This document shows positions 13,340-25,600 of a stretch of 64,000 bases of DNA, one piece after another. A model generated the notes under the pieces. It had not been told where the DNA came from. It made no database searches and saw only the letters and a list, made by a program, of their open reading frames with translations. The translations under genes were made by a program, and so were the position numbers. Where the stretch lies: positions 62,001 through 126,000 of the forward strand of contig NW_025935977.1 in the NCBI RefSeq assembly GCF_000764305.2. The letters are read 5' to 3'. Numbering within the stretch: the first letter of the stretch is position 1; every line of letters begins with the position of its first letter. The stretch is from Hyalella azteca (Eukaryota > Arthropoda > Malacostraca > Amphipoda > Hyalellidae).

Positions 13340-13371
13340 GCAGATCGTCAAAGGCTGCTTTGACGATCTGC
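13340..13371. repeat. Perfect 14-bp hairpin, 4-base loop
   Basis: Arm GCAGATCGTCAAAG (13340-13353), loop GCTG, then its exact complement (13358-13371), inside a transporter intron. No poly-T tract or longer stem makes a terminator or miRNA call convincing. Confidence 0.7.
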
Positions 13372-14312
13372 CACCAAGACTCAAAGCAAAACAGTGAAAG
13401 TCGCCAGCACTTACCTCGGTCAGTGAAAATACACGCATTGCAGACTGCTAAAACTCACCCAGGCAGTGGCTGCTACCATTCACACAGGTAGGCTGTTCAC
13501 CAAGGCAGTGACTACTGCCTTCACCCATCCAGCCCGCTACCGCTAACCTCGGGGAGTCGGGATAGAAGAGCAGTCCGATGAAAGGCAAGACGGTGGTGGG
13601 CACGCCGCAAATGAGAGCTGTGTAGCGCCAGCTCATGTTGCTGCTGCCCACTGAGAACACCAACACGTACCCCAGCTGACGCACGATGTCCAACACGCCT
13701 GCTCAACAGAAGCAGCAGTTACTTTTCATGTTTGGAGAAGTCATTTTATCTTTATTTAATTGGTCTCAGATAAATTCCACCCTTAGATCTGAGATGTTGA
13801 GCAATAGTTTAATCTTAAACGGTTAAATTCCTAACTTAAGCGGCAGTGGCATTCCAGATGTATTTTCAAAGTTATATAGTGATATAAATCATTTCTTTCT
13901 GTTTGTGACAGAAACTTATTTTGCACATTATGTCTGACGATCTCTCTAGTTACCACGCATTTGTACTACGACAGCATTGATAAAAATGTACCGTGAACAA
14001 CGGATCAGATCAACCTCATGTCTATCAATGTTAATTCTAGTTATGTGGTATAAATATAGTAACAGGCAGGACCAAGGATCAAGCTCCTGTCCACTGACGA
14101 TAACTCTAGCTCCTCGTCTCTCAGATAGGAATATTGTATCAGTAGCCCATAAAGTTAAGGTGTAAAAAGTCGGCCAATATACGTATCAGTAGCTAATAAA
14201 ATTAAGGTGTTTAAAGGAATATTGTATCAGAAGCCCATAATGTTAAGGTGTAAAAACTCGGCCAATATATCAGTAGCCAATATAGTTAAGGTGTTTAACT
14301 GCGTGCACGGAC

Positions 14313-14570
14313 CTGTCATGCTGCCTCTGATGCTGGCGTGCGACACCTCGACGATGTAGCTCACAGAAGGCCCCATGAGAAGCCCCACGATGACGCCCTG
14401 CAGGAGGCGCAGCATAAGCAGCAGGTGCACGTCCTTGGCCAGGGCGATGACCACCCACGTCGCAAGCGCCCCTGGCAGACAGCACAGCAGGGCACGACGC
14501 TGGCCCACCGCCACCATCAGAGGACTGCTCAGTAGACCGCCTGCCACTGCGCCTAGGTTCACCAGGCTTG
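14313..14570 (-). CDS. Sugar transporter exon, TM2-TM5 (intact)
   Basis: 86 codons open, from SLVNLGAVAGGLL to RGSMTG, with Arg/Gly-rich MFS loop VAVGQRRALL and the helix LRLLQGVIVGLL. The acceptor is GGTGCAG and the donor is ACAG|GTCCGT. The donor-side intron (14120-14300) contains three diverged copies of a TTAAGGTGTAAAAA/TCGGCCAATAT unit. Confidence 0.75.
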
Positions 14571-14596
14571 CTGCACCAGAAATTAAATACATAATC

Positions 14597-14787
14597 AATT
14601 AAAATAAGTAGTAAATGTAACCAGCATCTCAGGTCGGATTCAATTTTTGATCCAAACTCTTTGATTGGTAATTCAAATAAAATCATTAATAATTAATTTA
14701 AATAAGTAGTGAAAGTAACCAGCTTTTCATGTCAGATTCAATTTTTGATCCAAACTCTTTGATTGGTAATTCAAATAAAATCATTAA
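14597..14787. repeat. Two-copy tandem duplication, about 100 bp
   Basis: The segment from AATAAGTAGT through GATCCAAACTCTTTGATTGG to AAAATCATTAA occurs at about 14597-14687 and again at about 14696-14787 with few differences. It lies in the transporter intron between the TM1 and TM2 exons. Confidence 0.75.
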
Positions 14788-16498
14788 ACCAAATTTTTCG
14801 CCTAAACTAACCCAGATATGACATGAAGTCTTCACTCGCTGCTAAATATCATTCAAATCTGAGTATAAATAATTAACAACTATTTATGAACTTGATTTAT
14901 TTTTTGCTCAAATTTACAAAGCCATATAAATACCGAAGAGAGCTGCTTCCGTTTCAGTGAGTTGCAGATCATCCTGTATAGTTTAGCTTTTCCTGCCGCC
15001 GATGGTGCTGTTAGCGCCGGTACTGTTGAAGCCTGTTGAATTGAACCCTGTGGAGTTGAAACCTGTAGCGTTGAAGCCAGTGGAGTTGCTGGTAAGCTGC
15101 AGCTACCCAGTCAGCTGCGGCAACGACACAGCAGGAAGTCCGAAGACCACAGCAAGGCCACAGTGCACCAGAGACACCACTAGAGCACAGGGCACCTGCC
15201 GGATAGAACGATGAGATCGTGCTGGCCCTCAATTTTTTTAGAGGTTTCGAATTTTAATCATGTGTTGTATGTACTAAAGTAATGGGCATGAGAAAATAAC
15301 TAAACACAATCTAGCTTAATATCTTGGAATTATAGAATTATATCCTAAAGTTTTACTTATAAATTTTTAATTAGACTTATAGCCTAAAGTTTTACTCTAC
15401 GCTGAATAGCAATCAAGGAATTGCCACCCATAAGGTCAGAACCATATATGGCATCTAAATTCAACGATACGTGCAAACTTGACACATGACTAATAAAATA
15501 AAATGCAGGAATCCGCAAAATCTGTATATAATAAAATTTATTTTCATAGCTTGATATAGCATTAACCATAACAAGTTAGTTAGAACGAAGGTATACGTAT
15601 ACCACACCTGTACTTTGAGATTTAACCCAGCTTCAGTTTCGCTACTGATGCTGCCGCTGGACTATTGGTGCTCTTAACAGCCACCTAAAGAAGATAAATG
15701 ACATTCACTAGAAAGAAAAAAACTACTATGAAAGAAAAAAACTTTGACTCAGAATCGCCACTAAAACCACTGCATCAACGAAAACTTGGAAAGCCATTGA
15801 AACATGGCATTTTTTCGTCCAATGATCTATTTCGCCTACTAGCTGCGATAGAATTCAACTTTAAATTTTGATTTTGATGATCCGTATAACAAAATCAAAA
15901 TTTTTGGACTGAAAGTGAATGGCAATCTATCATATGAACTCGTTTTAATTCAAGGAACTTTTTGCGCTACGCAAATTTACTTTAAAACGTGCATAAAATG
16001 ATATTAATTGGGCAAAGAGCTACTGATAATGATATTGCTAGCGTTTCAGCAAGCATATGTATAAATTCCATCATTTTGTGCATTACGATTAAAGTTTGCT
16101 GTAATTACGTAGGCCAGTAACTAAAGTAAAGTCGATCTTACTATTCTTAGACCAGTTAGACGTATACTCAATAAGTAAATTTTCTCAATTCCAAAACATT
16201 GTTAGCAAAATACCATATTTCTGAAACTGCAAGAGTACACTACTATATTCTGCGTAATTTTTTTTAATACATTTTAATGAATTACAATCAATACATGAGA
16301 GCAATCAATCAACAACAAATTAGCACATACCTTTCGCAGAGCTCTTGTGTGCATTACCCATCGCTTCAGAGTGTTTCCCGACATTGAACTTGAACCGCTG
16401 CACTGACACCAAGTCATAGACAGCAGCAGCGGGAAACATTTTCCCGCTGTTATTCTTTCTAATGCATTTGTCGTCCGTGGCTAGACTCTCTATCGCAT

Positions 16499-19210
16499 CT
16501 ATATATAAAAAACCTTTCCTACTTCTAAAAATTTATATATATTATTCTAAATCCATATTTCAACACGTTGTTACATGCACTCGGATATTAGTTATATATA
16601 ATAAAAAGTGAAACCACTAAATTGTTTACTAGTAGTCGTGTGTAAAACTTTGTCTTCTCTACTCACATTACATTTCGTCATGAATTTGCGAAAATAATGA
16701 TTTCAGTCTCCAACAAGTTGACATAAAATCTTACTTTCATAGTTGTCTGGCGAGAAATTGATAAAAATTAATTTAAATTTATTGAGGAAATAAGTCTCCA
16801 ATGGCTAATTGATGACCTAATTGCAACTCCGAGGTTTTCCCGGAAGCTTCAAACAGTTGATGTCGAGTTCCAGCAACAGAAAAAGGAAAATTTGGAGTAG
16901 TGCGTGACAGCGTGTTTGAAGCCTGCAATGCCCTAACTTACAATTAATTCCTACCCGTAAACAGATATGCTGCTAGAAAGCTCAGTTGGTTAAACACTAG
17001 GAAATATTAAATACAACATGAACCAATAATCATGCCCGTACCTCAACACTTCTGACTCTTGGCTTTAGATTGATCCAGAGGCGAGTTGACTGATTTATTG
17101 ACTAGATTGTCTAGTGAAGTGTGGCGCTGAGTATTTCAGTCCCGTGCGGTACTGCTGGTAAAGTTTACAGTTAATCTAGGTTGGAATGTGGATTGTCTGC
17201 TCCGAGGCTGAGTATAGTTAGCCTACAGCATGTTTGAGCACGGCGTTGTCTATATAACGGTTTGTTTAAAAGTTAAAATTTTGAGGCACGCGTCTGCGCT
17301 CTGCTATCATGCACCGTGAGTAACAATGTAAGCGTCACAAACCAAACGGACGGTTTCGATTGGCCCGAGTTTTCCAAATTAAAAATTTTCGTACGACCAT
17401 CAAAAAAAGTCTTAATGGCCAGTGACCAGAAAGTCAGCGAATATAAGATAGACGAAGAACGGAAAAAAGATCAATTGCCACCAACGCAAACGAAGACACT
17501 CGGGCAGAGGTTGCCTGTTATATCCGTGTTAACTGTCTTGCATTAATTAAGTCACAAAATGAACATCAGTTAACAGTAAAATCTTTCGAAAGCCTAGCAA
17601 GAATCAATATATATCACTAACAAGGATCGGCACAGCATCAAATGTCAAGAGCACAAGAGAAGAGCGGCGTAATTAAACGGGACACAGAACGGAGAGGAAA
17701 TAGGTAAAACAGACGAGATTAGATTCACAGACCGTTGCATTGGTCACAGATCGCGTTGGTCACACGTTCGAGACAGAAAATTGATTACTGGTATCCAGAA
17801 GGCTATCTACTAAGACCTTTGAATAGAATAGAAGTATGGACACAGAAGAAATAAGCCCATGGCCTGAAGAGGAAGAAGCTTCTGAAGAGAAAGAAGAGCC
17901 TTTTTAGCATCAGGTTTTGAAAAAAAGATAGAACTTCAGTTCATCTTTATTATTTTATCCATTTAAGAAGGCACATATTAACACTTAGGTTTAGTAGCAA
18001 AATACAAATCTTTAAAATCTAGTTGACTTTTTCAGTCTCATAATGGAAGATAACAGCAACGAGAATGAAGATAATGAACAGCCTAGAATAAATTTCTTGT
18101 CATAGTCGTCTCGATTGGCATTACTTCCGAGGTAGTGAAGACTGTTCAATGATTACTGCACGCATGATGCTTGCACGTCCTCTGACGTTATATTTGCGCA
18201 CAATTCTAAGCAGGAAAACAAAAAAAATGAATAATTCTACCAAATAAACATAACAGATCAACATTTCCAGAAGTGACGGGATTTTTATTTGTACATTCAT
18301 CAAAATATATAAAAAAATAGGGGAAGTAACTCTGACATGAGTAGCTCTGGTGGTAGGAGTCGAATAACATTATCGATATGGTCACAGAGCATATTCGATA
18401 TAATTATTGTAATTGTCGAGGCGTGATCAATTCTTCATCAACTAACTAAGGCATCAATAAACAAGCAGAAACGTTGAGAACACTGATCTTTCAGTGTGAC
18501 ACAAAACTATGTAAAAATCAGGGTAGGACAAAGTAGTAAGACATAAGTAAGGATATAAGGTGAGGCAGACAACATCCTACATAAGAAAGTTAGTCTTGCA
18601 TTCCTTCTTCAGTCAAGCCAAGTAATTTTTTACATCGTTTATGTCAAAACCCTGTAAATAAAGAACAAGGTAGCCTGCGACTTCAAATAGTCTGTACCAG
18701 AAATAACCTGCATCTGCAAGGATGTAACGACCGTATTTATTCTTTGAGATGGGAAGGCACACGTTTATCAACTTTTGAGCGTAATACTGTGAATAAGAGA
18801 AGACATCATATTATATACCTTTTTACTATCTTTTCTGCAGTACAGAACCCGATGCTGGCTGTTCAATGGTCGTTAGAAGTCGCTACTGCCCATAATTATG
18901 ACGGACATTTCTAGTGAGGATTTTTTTGCTTCGTTTTCGAATAAAACTAGCTACTTTCTAGCACCAAACAAATATACAAATAATCAGCCTAATAAAATAT
19001 TTTATTTGCGTACAAGAGACCTAAAATAACGCTGTATAAAAATAATGCAGTTATACAGCAAAATGGAAGGATTTGCAAGGCTTTGCCATAGCAACAACCA
19101 AACCAGATTAAGCTTCAAAAATTGATCATATTAAAATAATGGTACTGAATTCCTTAACGTTCATGGGAGAGTTAAAATTAAACAAATACTTTCTTTGGTC
19201 CTATGACCTA
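16499..19210. other. Intergenic DNA and SLC34 3' flank
   Basis: No gene is firmly supported. It holds a hydrophilic open frame at about 17316-17546 (+) of unknown status, a degenerate SINE tail at about 17824-17868 (reverse orientation), and the probable 3' UTR of the SLC34 gene towards 19210. A first exon for the sugar transporter could lie here but was not recognised. Confidence 0.4.
19001..19006 (-). promoter_or_regulatory. Candidate polyadenylation signal of the SLC34 gene
   Basis: AATAAA on the minus strand, about 205 bases past the SLC34 stop codon. Position and motif fit, but no transcript evidence is available. Confidence 0.4.
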
Positions 19211-19635
19211 TCACAGTCTTTCTACGTCAATCCCTGGGTTGACGATCCCGTCATATTGAGGAGTCATTGGTTTCTCGGGAGCATTACCGTTAGGTTTATC
19301 ACTCGTCCCAATAGGACCAACGGGAAAGAAGGCTCGAGGCTCAACGAGCACTTCTCCATTCTCATTTTTGTAAGAGGTTATGTCAGAGGAGGGATTAACC
19401 ACGACCACATTCGGCGGAGGAACTTGGTCATTGTGACAGGACGCGCAACACGGCAGCCTGCTCATGACTTTGTCGTAAGGTTCTAGAGATCGCAGAGGCG
19501 CAGGGAGGAAGACCCAACTACGGAGTTTGTTAGGCAAGAATTTCGGTGCTTTGGTCTGAAGGATGTTGATCAGAATGATGGTGGCGATGAGCACCAAGAT
19601 GGGAATACCTACACAGTAGAGAACGATGTTGCCAC
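19211..19635 (-). CDS. SLC34 last exon: final helix and cytosolic tail
   Basis: 140 codons. [20 protein letters not shown] is the last membrane helix, followed by [20 protein letters not shown], a conserved SLC34 segment. A short Cys pair region (CCASCHND) recalls the Cys-rich tail of vertebrate SLC34A2. The tail is Pro/Asn-rich and ends VERL before TGA. Confidence 0.9.
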
Positions 19636-22600
19636 CTGGGATCAAGAAACGGGGGTAACGATTAGTAAAAGCTGCAGTTGATGAGGAATTGCGCACAATT
19701 TACTAGAGCTAAATTTACTCAACAAATTAAAAATACTAACTACATAATTGCACAAGAATATATGAGAATATATTTAGAATAAAATATATAATATGAGATC
19801 AGTTGACAAGTGTGTTACTCAATTCCCTCACCAAGCGAGAGCACGAATACGAATCCAGGCATGAGGAAGAAGGTGAAGATGAGGTAGAGGACCGCGAACC
19901 ATCGATACTTGGCCGTGATGTTGCCCAGGCCTTTAGCAAGGACAATAGGGAGGCGCGTGAAGGGAATTGGGTAGAACATGATAATCCCGAAGATGTTGAA
20001 GAAAAGGTGCACCAGAGCGATCTGACGGAAGAGATAACGTAACAAATGTAGAATATAGAATGAACTCAAAACTATTAGAGAAAAAAATTTTCATACATAA
20101 TCATATTGAATCAAGTTGTTCAGACTTGCGAATTCTATTGGGACTATTATTGTAAAAATTTGTTCATTAGTGATAAGTATATTCAAGTTAAGTAAAGTCA
20201 AGCCTTGAAGGCCATAAAGTATTTTCAACGGACCTGAATAGAATTCTTGATGCCTGCCCCAGTGCCAGCGACGGCGGCAAGTAAAGCTGTGGTGGTGGTG
20301 CCGATGTTGGAGCCCAGCGTCAGAGGATAGGATCTGTCAACCGTGATCAAGCCGAGTCCTGTTACAACACATAATAATTATTAAAAAACTGTTCAAACAC
20401 GCAATTAAAACACTGTTCAAACACGCAATTAAAGCACTGTTCCATCACGCAAATAATCACTGTTCAAACACGTAATTAAAGCACTGTTCAAACACGCAAT
20501 TAAAACACTGTTCAAACACGCAATTAATCACTGTTCAAGCACTGTCTCTTATACACATCTAGATGTGTATAAGAGACAGGATATATTAATAGGACNGACT
20601 GGGTTCTAAATTATTGTACAGCTAGAGGCCTGGATTCTAGATTATTGCACAGCTAGAGGCCTGGGCGGCGATCCATTGTGGCCTGGGACTGCTATGTTCC
20701 AAATAAGTACCAAGTTCTAGCTTGTTGCACAGTTGGAGGCCTGGGTTCTAGATTATTGCACAGCTAGAGGCCTGGGTTCTAGATTATCGCACAGCGAGAG
20801 ACCTGGGTTCAACATTATTGCACAGATAGAGGACTAGGTTCTAGATTGTTGCACAGCTAGAGGCCCGCGGGTTCTAGATTATTGCACAGCTAGATGCCTA
20901 GGTTCAAGATTATTACACAGCTAGATGCCTGGGTTCAAGATTATTGCACAGCCAGATGCCTGGGTTTCTAGATTATTGCACAGTTGAGGCCTGGGTTCTA
21001 GATTATTGCACAGCTAGAGGCCTGGGTTTTAGATTATTGCACAGATAGAGAGGCCTGGGTTCAAGATTATTGCACAGTTAGATGACAGGGTTCTATATTA
21101 CTGCACAGATAGAGGCCTACGATTTATAACAATCTCTAGGAATGTGACCTGTTATGAATATGACACAGATAGGGGCAGAGGTTTTAGATTGGCCTCCATG
21201 AATTTGACTTACGGTGGATATTACACACTGCACAGCTAGTGGCCTGGCTGTAAAACAAATATCTAAGAACGTAACTTTTGGAGGAGATTTCACAGCCAGA
21301 GGCCTGCCCAGGGGCCATACTTTCAAAACTCGCTAAGTGAACGTAATTACTTACGCTCAATTATCTCGTCTATGATTGGTGGATTTTGCTCCAAAAGCCG
21401 CCAATGATTGGCTGATGAACTTACGATCTCTTAACTTTTTTGAAAGTATAGGCACTGGGTTTCAGATTAATCTCTAAGAATGCGACTTACGAAGATAATA
21501 CAGCTAGAGACCATGCTACTAAACCTCTAGAAATTAGACCTTCGTTGCAGATAACACAGATAGAGGCCATGATTCAAGAATAACCTTTAGGATTGTGACA
21601 TGCGTTAAAGATAGTATATTTATAGGCTATATAAATGAACCTCTAATAACCAGGCACAACGATGAAAATAGTATTAACGCCCTTTAAAATGGTGCAAACG
21701 ACTTGTGATCGATCGATCTAAGGTGAAGGTAATAACGATCCAAGACAATAAATCGAGATTTGTCTTACACGCGGTTATAATAATCAAAGAGGAAAATATT
21801 TAATAAACTTCACCTTTCATGATGGAACTCAGGATCTTGACGATCAAGACTAGAGCCACACAGAGAACGAGCAGAGATGCCATCAGAAGAATGATGCCAA
21901 CCTGAAATTTACGATAATATCATCATTATCTCATATCTTTTATATCATCATTATCTCATATCATTTATATCATCATTATCTCATATCATTTGTATCATCA
22001 TTATCTCATCATATCATAATATCATCATCATTTCATCGTGACAAGTTGATCGAAATAACTCATAGTCTCATTCATACGTGCCTCCATGGAGGACGCTAAA
22101 ATGTTGGTCACACGACTCACACCTAATTCATACAATAAAATATTTATAAGCAGATTTTTTTTAAATAGCTATTGCCAGTCTCAAATTTATTTGTTACTGA
22201 GAATGAATGCAAAACATCGGATAACGAACAAACGAAACCATAACGTGTGCAATCTGAAAAAAATTCTACAGCGACAGGTACTATTAAAAATATAGTACCA
22301 TCAACACGTACGGTATATATTTAAAATAGGTAAAATTTACAACGATACAGAGCCATTTACTATATAATAAACATTCATTGATACACAATAAAAGGCCATG
22401 AAAATCTTTAAATAGACATCCGAATGTAGGACAAGAAAGTCACATTCACAAAGATTTATATTAGCAAATCAACGATCTCAAATGGCCATGAGCATTTCAA
22501 GCAACACATCATACAAAGAATTTATAATCAAGAGCACACATCATACAATGAATTTAATGAGTAAGTTCATGTCACATTTTTTTTAAGTACAGACCACAGT

Positions 22601-25600
22601 ATCGCTCATGGTGGTGCCCTCAAACACGTAGCCACAAGAGCCGGGGATGCTTCTCTTGTTAACGTCCTTCAGGCAGCCATGTTTGAGCAGCGAGGAGACG
22701 TTGTCGTACGAGGGGTTGTTGTTCGACCATCCTTCAAGTACTTTCCTTTCCAACTGCACAGCGTGTAATTTAAAGCAATATTAGGCATTTAAAACAAATT
22801 CAATTTCCTTATAATTCACTCTTGAAGCAAATGTGTAACAGTTATTGAATGTTCTTGCACCTCGTAGTAAGCTACACCTAATACTTATGACCGTGACTTG
22901 AATTATGTAGGAAGAATGAATACAATTAGCACGACTAATAAATGTAGTGCATTGTTCCTACATAGTTCAAGCTATTGTCATGTGTGTAAGGAGTCGCTCA
23001 CTGCAATGTGCAAGAACCCTCAATAATTGTAACATGGCTACTTCAAGACCACCACTCTCAAGTTCTCAATTCAAAAACCCGAATTTAACTAAAAACTCGA
23101 ATAATCTAGTTAGTTTACTGCACATGGTCATTGACTACTAACTCCATCGTCTGAATTTTATGAGTAAACCTGAAACATAAGATTTGTACCAGGATGAGCA
23201 TAGTCATTGATTACCAACTTCATCGTCTACATGTGTCAAGAAAAGGCTAGACGAAGCTATGCAGGAGCATATGTTCAGTCTTAAATGCCTAGCACCTTAC
23301 GGACCAGGCAATAAGTCCAGCAGCCATCTCAATCAATCGTCAGGTATGGAAAGATCGGGTTCCAAAGGCCGGATCTCTTGTGGAATCAAGCCACGAAAAG
23401 TACATGAATCGGTAGCAGGCCATAGGCTTATTTCTTCAGTGCCGGCACTTCCATTCTATTCTATGTGAAGAATAAAACCTTAAAGCATGAATTCTGTACC
23501 TGAATTTCCATTCTATTATATGTGAAGAATAAAACCTTAAGCATGAATTCTGTACCTGAATAATTGTCTTGGTGAAGGGGTCGGTGATGACGTTGAGGAG
23601 CTTCACGTCACCTCCAGCTATCTTGGACCAGTCATTCGTCACGAGGCCAGTACAAAGACATAAAATATCATTCCATTCGACGAAGTGAAAAATAATTTTG
23701 TTCCTGTAATGATTTCCTTTGGTTCTCCAAGTCAGCTATAACAAATCTATTAGTAACAGATCATGCTCTGCCATTTAGTACATTATTACACTAGCAGCAA
23801 TCCATATGTACATATAAGATATGGATCAGAGGAAAACGTCCGACCAGAATGTGAGCTCAGAGTCAACAACCCTAATGCAAGTAAGCTCGGGTTCGCAATA
23901 CAGTTGCTACCGTAATGCCGGGATATACATGAATGCTTTCAGTAGGGTCTACACGTCGGCTATAAGAAATCTTTAGGTACTAACAGATCATGCACTGCCA
24001 TAAAGTACTTTATTACAGTAGAAGCAATCCATATGTACACGTAAGATATAGATCAGAAGGAGACGTCCGACGAGAATATGAGCTCAGAGTCTACAATCCT
24101 AATGCATATAATACCTATAGTTCCTAGAAAGCTCCGATCCGCAATACAGTTGCTACCGTAATGCCGGGATACCCGCTATTTTGTCATAACAAATTCCTTA
24201 CAGTTTATCAAAATTGTTCTTTAAAAATATTTTATGATACGTATTCATTAAAAAATTGAAATGCCAATGTCAGAGTTGAAAAGCATTCTTATTTAGCCTG
24301 TAACATTACGAATAAAAGATGAAATATGTGTTCTGAAACCAATAATAAGATACAACCATCATACCCGGCAACAATACGTAAACAATCCTTTTGCAGAGGC
24401 AATTTTTTCAAGCAAATGCTGCGAAGCAAACACTAAGCCTAAACAGCATCGTAATTTACCAGAGATGATCTCGATAGTCCTTTTGCAGAGACAATTTTTT
24501 TCAAGCAAACGCTGCGAGGTAAACACTAAGCCAAAGCAGCATCGTAATTTACCAGAGATTATCTCGATAGTCCTTTTGCAGAGACAATTTTTTTTCAAGC
24601 AAACGCTACGAGGTAAACACTAAGCCTAAACAGCATCGTAATTTACCAGAGAGTATCTCGATAGTCCTTTTGCAGAGACAATTTTTTTCAAGCAAACGCT
24701 GCGAGGTAAACACTAAGCCTAAACAGCATCGTAATTTACCAGAGATGATCTCGACAGTGAGCAGCACGAGCACGGCCAGCCAGTTGAACATGTCGTGCAC
24801 CGTGGCACCCGCGAACGCCCGACGGAACACGTCTCTGTCGCCCATCTGTGATCACCGCCACGGTGGAAATTAGTTTGAAAGGCGACATTCATACGCAAAA
24901 TAATGATTTCTTAATCAAAAAATAATTCTGGTTGCACATTTCCTATCTATTTCCTATTTCTAAAATTAGTTTGAAAGGCGACATTCATACGCAAAATAAT
25001 AATTTCTTAATCAAAAAATAATTCTGGTTGCACATTTCTTATCTATTTCCTATTTCTATTTGCTTGGTACCTATTTCATATTCCTACCATTTCCTATTCT
25101 AATAATTCTGGTTGCTGCATTTCCTACCTACAAAATAATTCTGGGTGCATACAAAATGGCATAGGTAAGTTAAGATAGAAATCAAGAGCGCGGTGGAATT
25201 CACGCACAAAATAATAAGATCATACCAACGAAATAATTCTAGTTAAAAACGAAATGGCATAAAAAGCACGTGACATGACACGAGTGAGCACAAGGTTATG
25301 GAGATTACTTTTAAATGAACGGCATGAGAGTGAAATTGAATTAAATTAATGTAATAAAAATATAATTTCAGTATATTAATTGTAAGAATAGATAGAATAA
25401 TTGTAGCGATAGCAGACCTGGGTGAGGGAGACGATGGTGTTGGTGACGGAGGTACCCACGTTGGACCCCATGATCATGGGCACCGCGGCGGGGACCTTCA
25501 GGACTGACAAGAGGCAAATGTTTAATAATTAATTTGATTAAATGAGTTAATAACACTAATTAATCAAATTAATAAGTTAATTTAAATTATTTAAATACTA

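Larger units (their letters stand above)
12323..16498 (-). pseudogene. Tret1-like MFS sugar (trehalose/glucose) transporter with five in-frame TAA/TAG codons
   Basis: Exons on the minus strand are 16498-16331, about 15221-14934, 14570-14313, 13698-13548 and 13145-12323 (stop TGA). All internal phases agree (1, 1, 1, 2). Facilitated trehalose/sugar transporters are 12-helix plasma-membrane proteins. Recognisable parts are a cytosolic N-terminal exon, TM1 (LAVVFGLPAVSLP), an NSTGFN repeat giving several N-glycosylation sites in loop 1, SLVNLGAVAGGLL, LRLLQGVIVGLLMGPS, the PDSPRWLV motif across the 13548/13145 junction, DRVGRKPLF and PETRGKS. In-frame stops lie at 15103-15105 (TAG), 14983-14985 (TAA), 13079-13081 (TAA), 13025-13027 (TAG) and 12890-12892 (TAA). 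No frameshift is needed anywhere. A young pseudogene is the default reading. Base errors or recoding are alternatives. The ATG exon upstream of 16498 was not found. Confidence 0.75.

Noticed and set aside
12323..15221. Alternative genetic code (UAR = Gln) for the sugar transporter
   Set aside because: Neighbouring genes end in TAA or TGA in the expected places, and Gln in the same gene uses CAA/CAG. Spliceosomal introns of this size do not suggest a ciliate contaminant.
15600..15682. Minus-strand segment VAVKSTNSPAAASVAKLKLG after acceptor CTTCTTTAG as a transporter exon
   Set aside because: Its phase does not fit the exon 16498-16331, which would read into an immediate stop. The exon 15221-14934 joins in phase instead.
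17316..17546. 76-codon hydrophilic open frame (+)
   Set aside because: No in-frame ATG near its start, no clear splice sites and no family resemblance. Kept only as a note on the intergenic region.
24359..24845. Extended SLC34 coding frame through the 93-bp repeats
   Set aside because: The exon ends at a normal donor in the phase expected for the family. The open repeats are duplicated junction and intron sequence.
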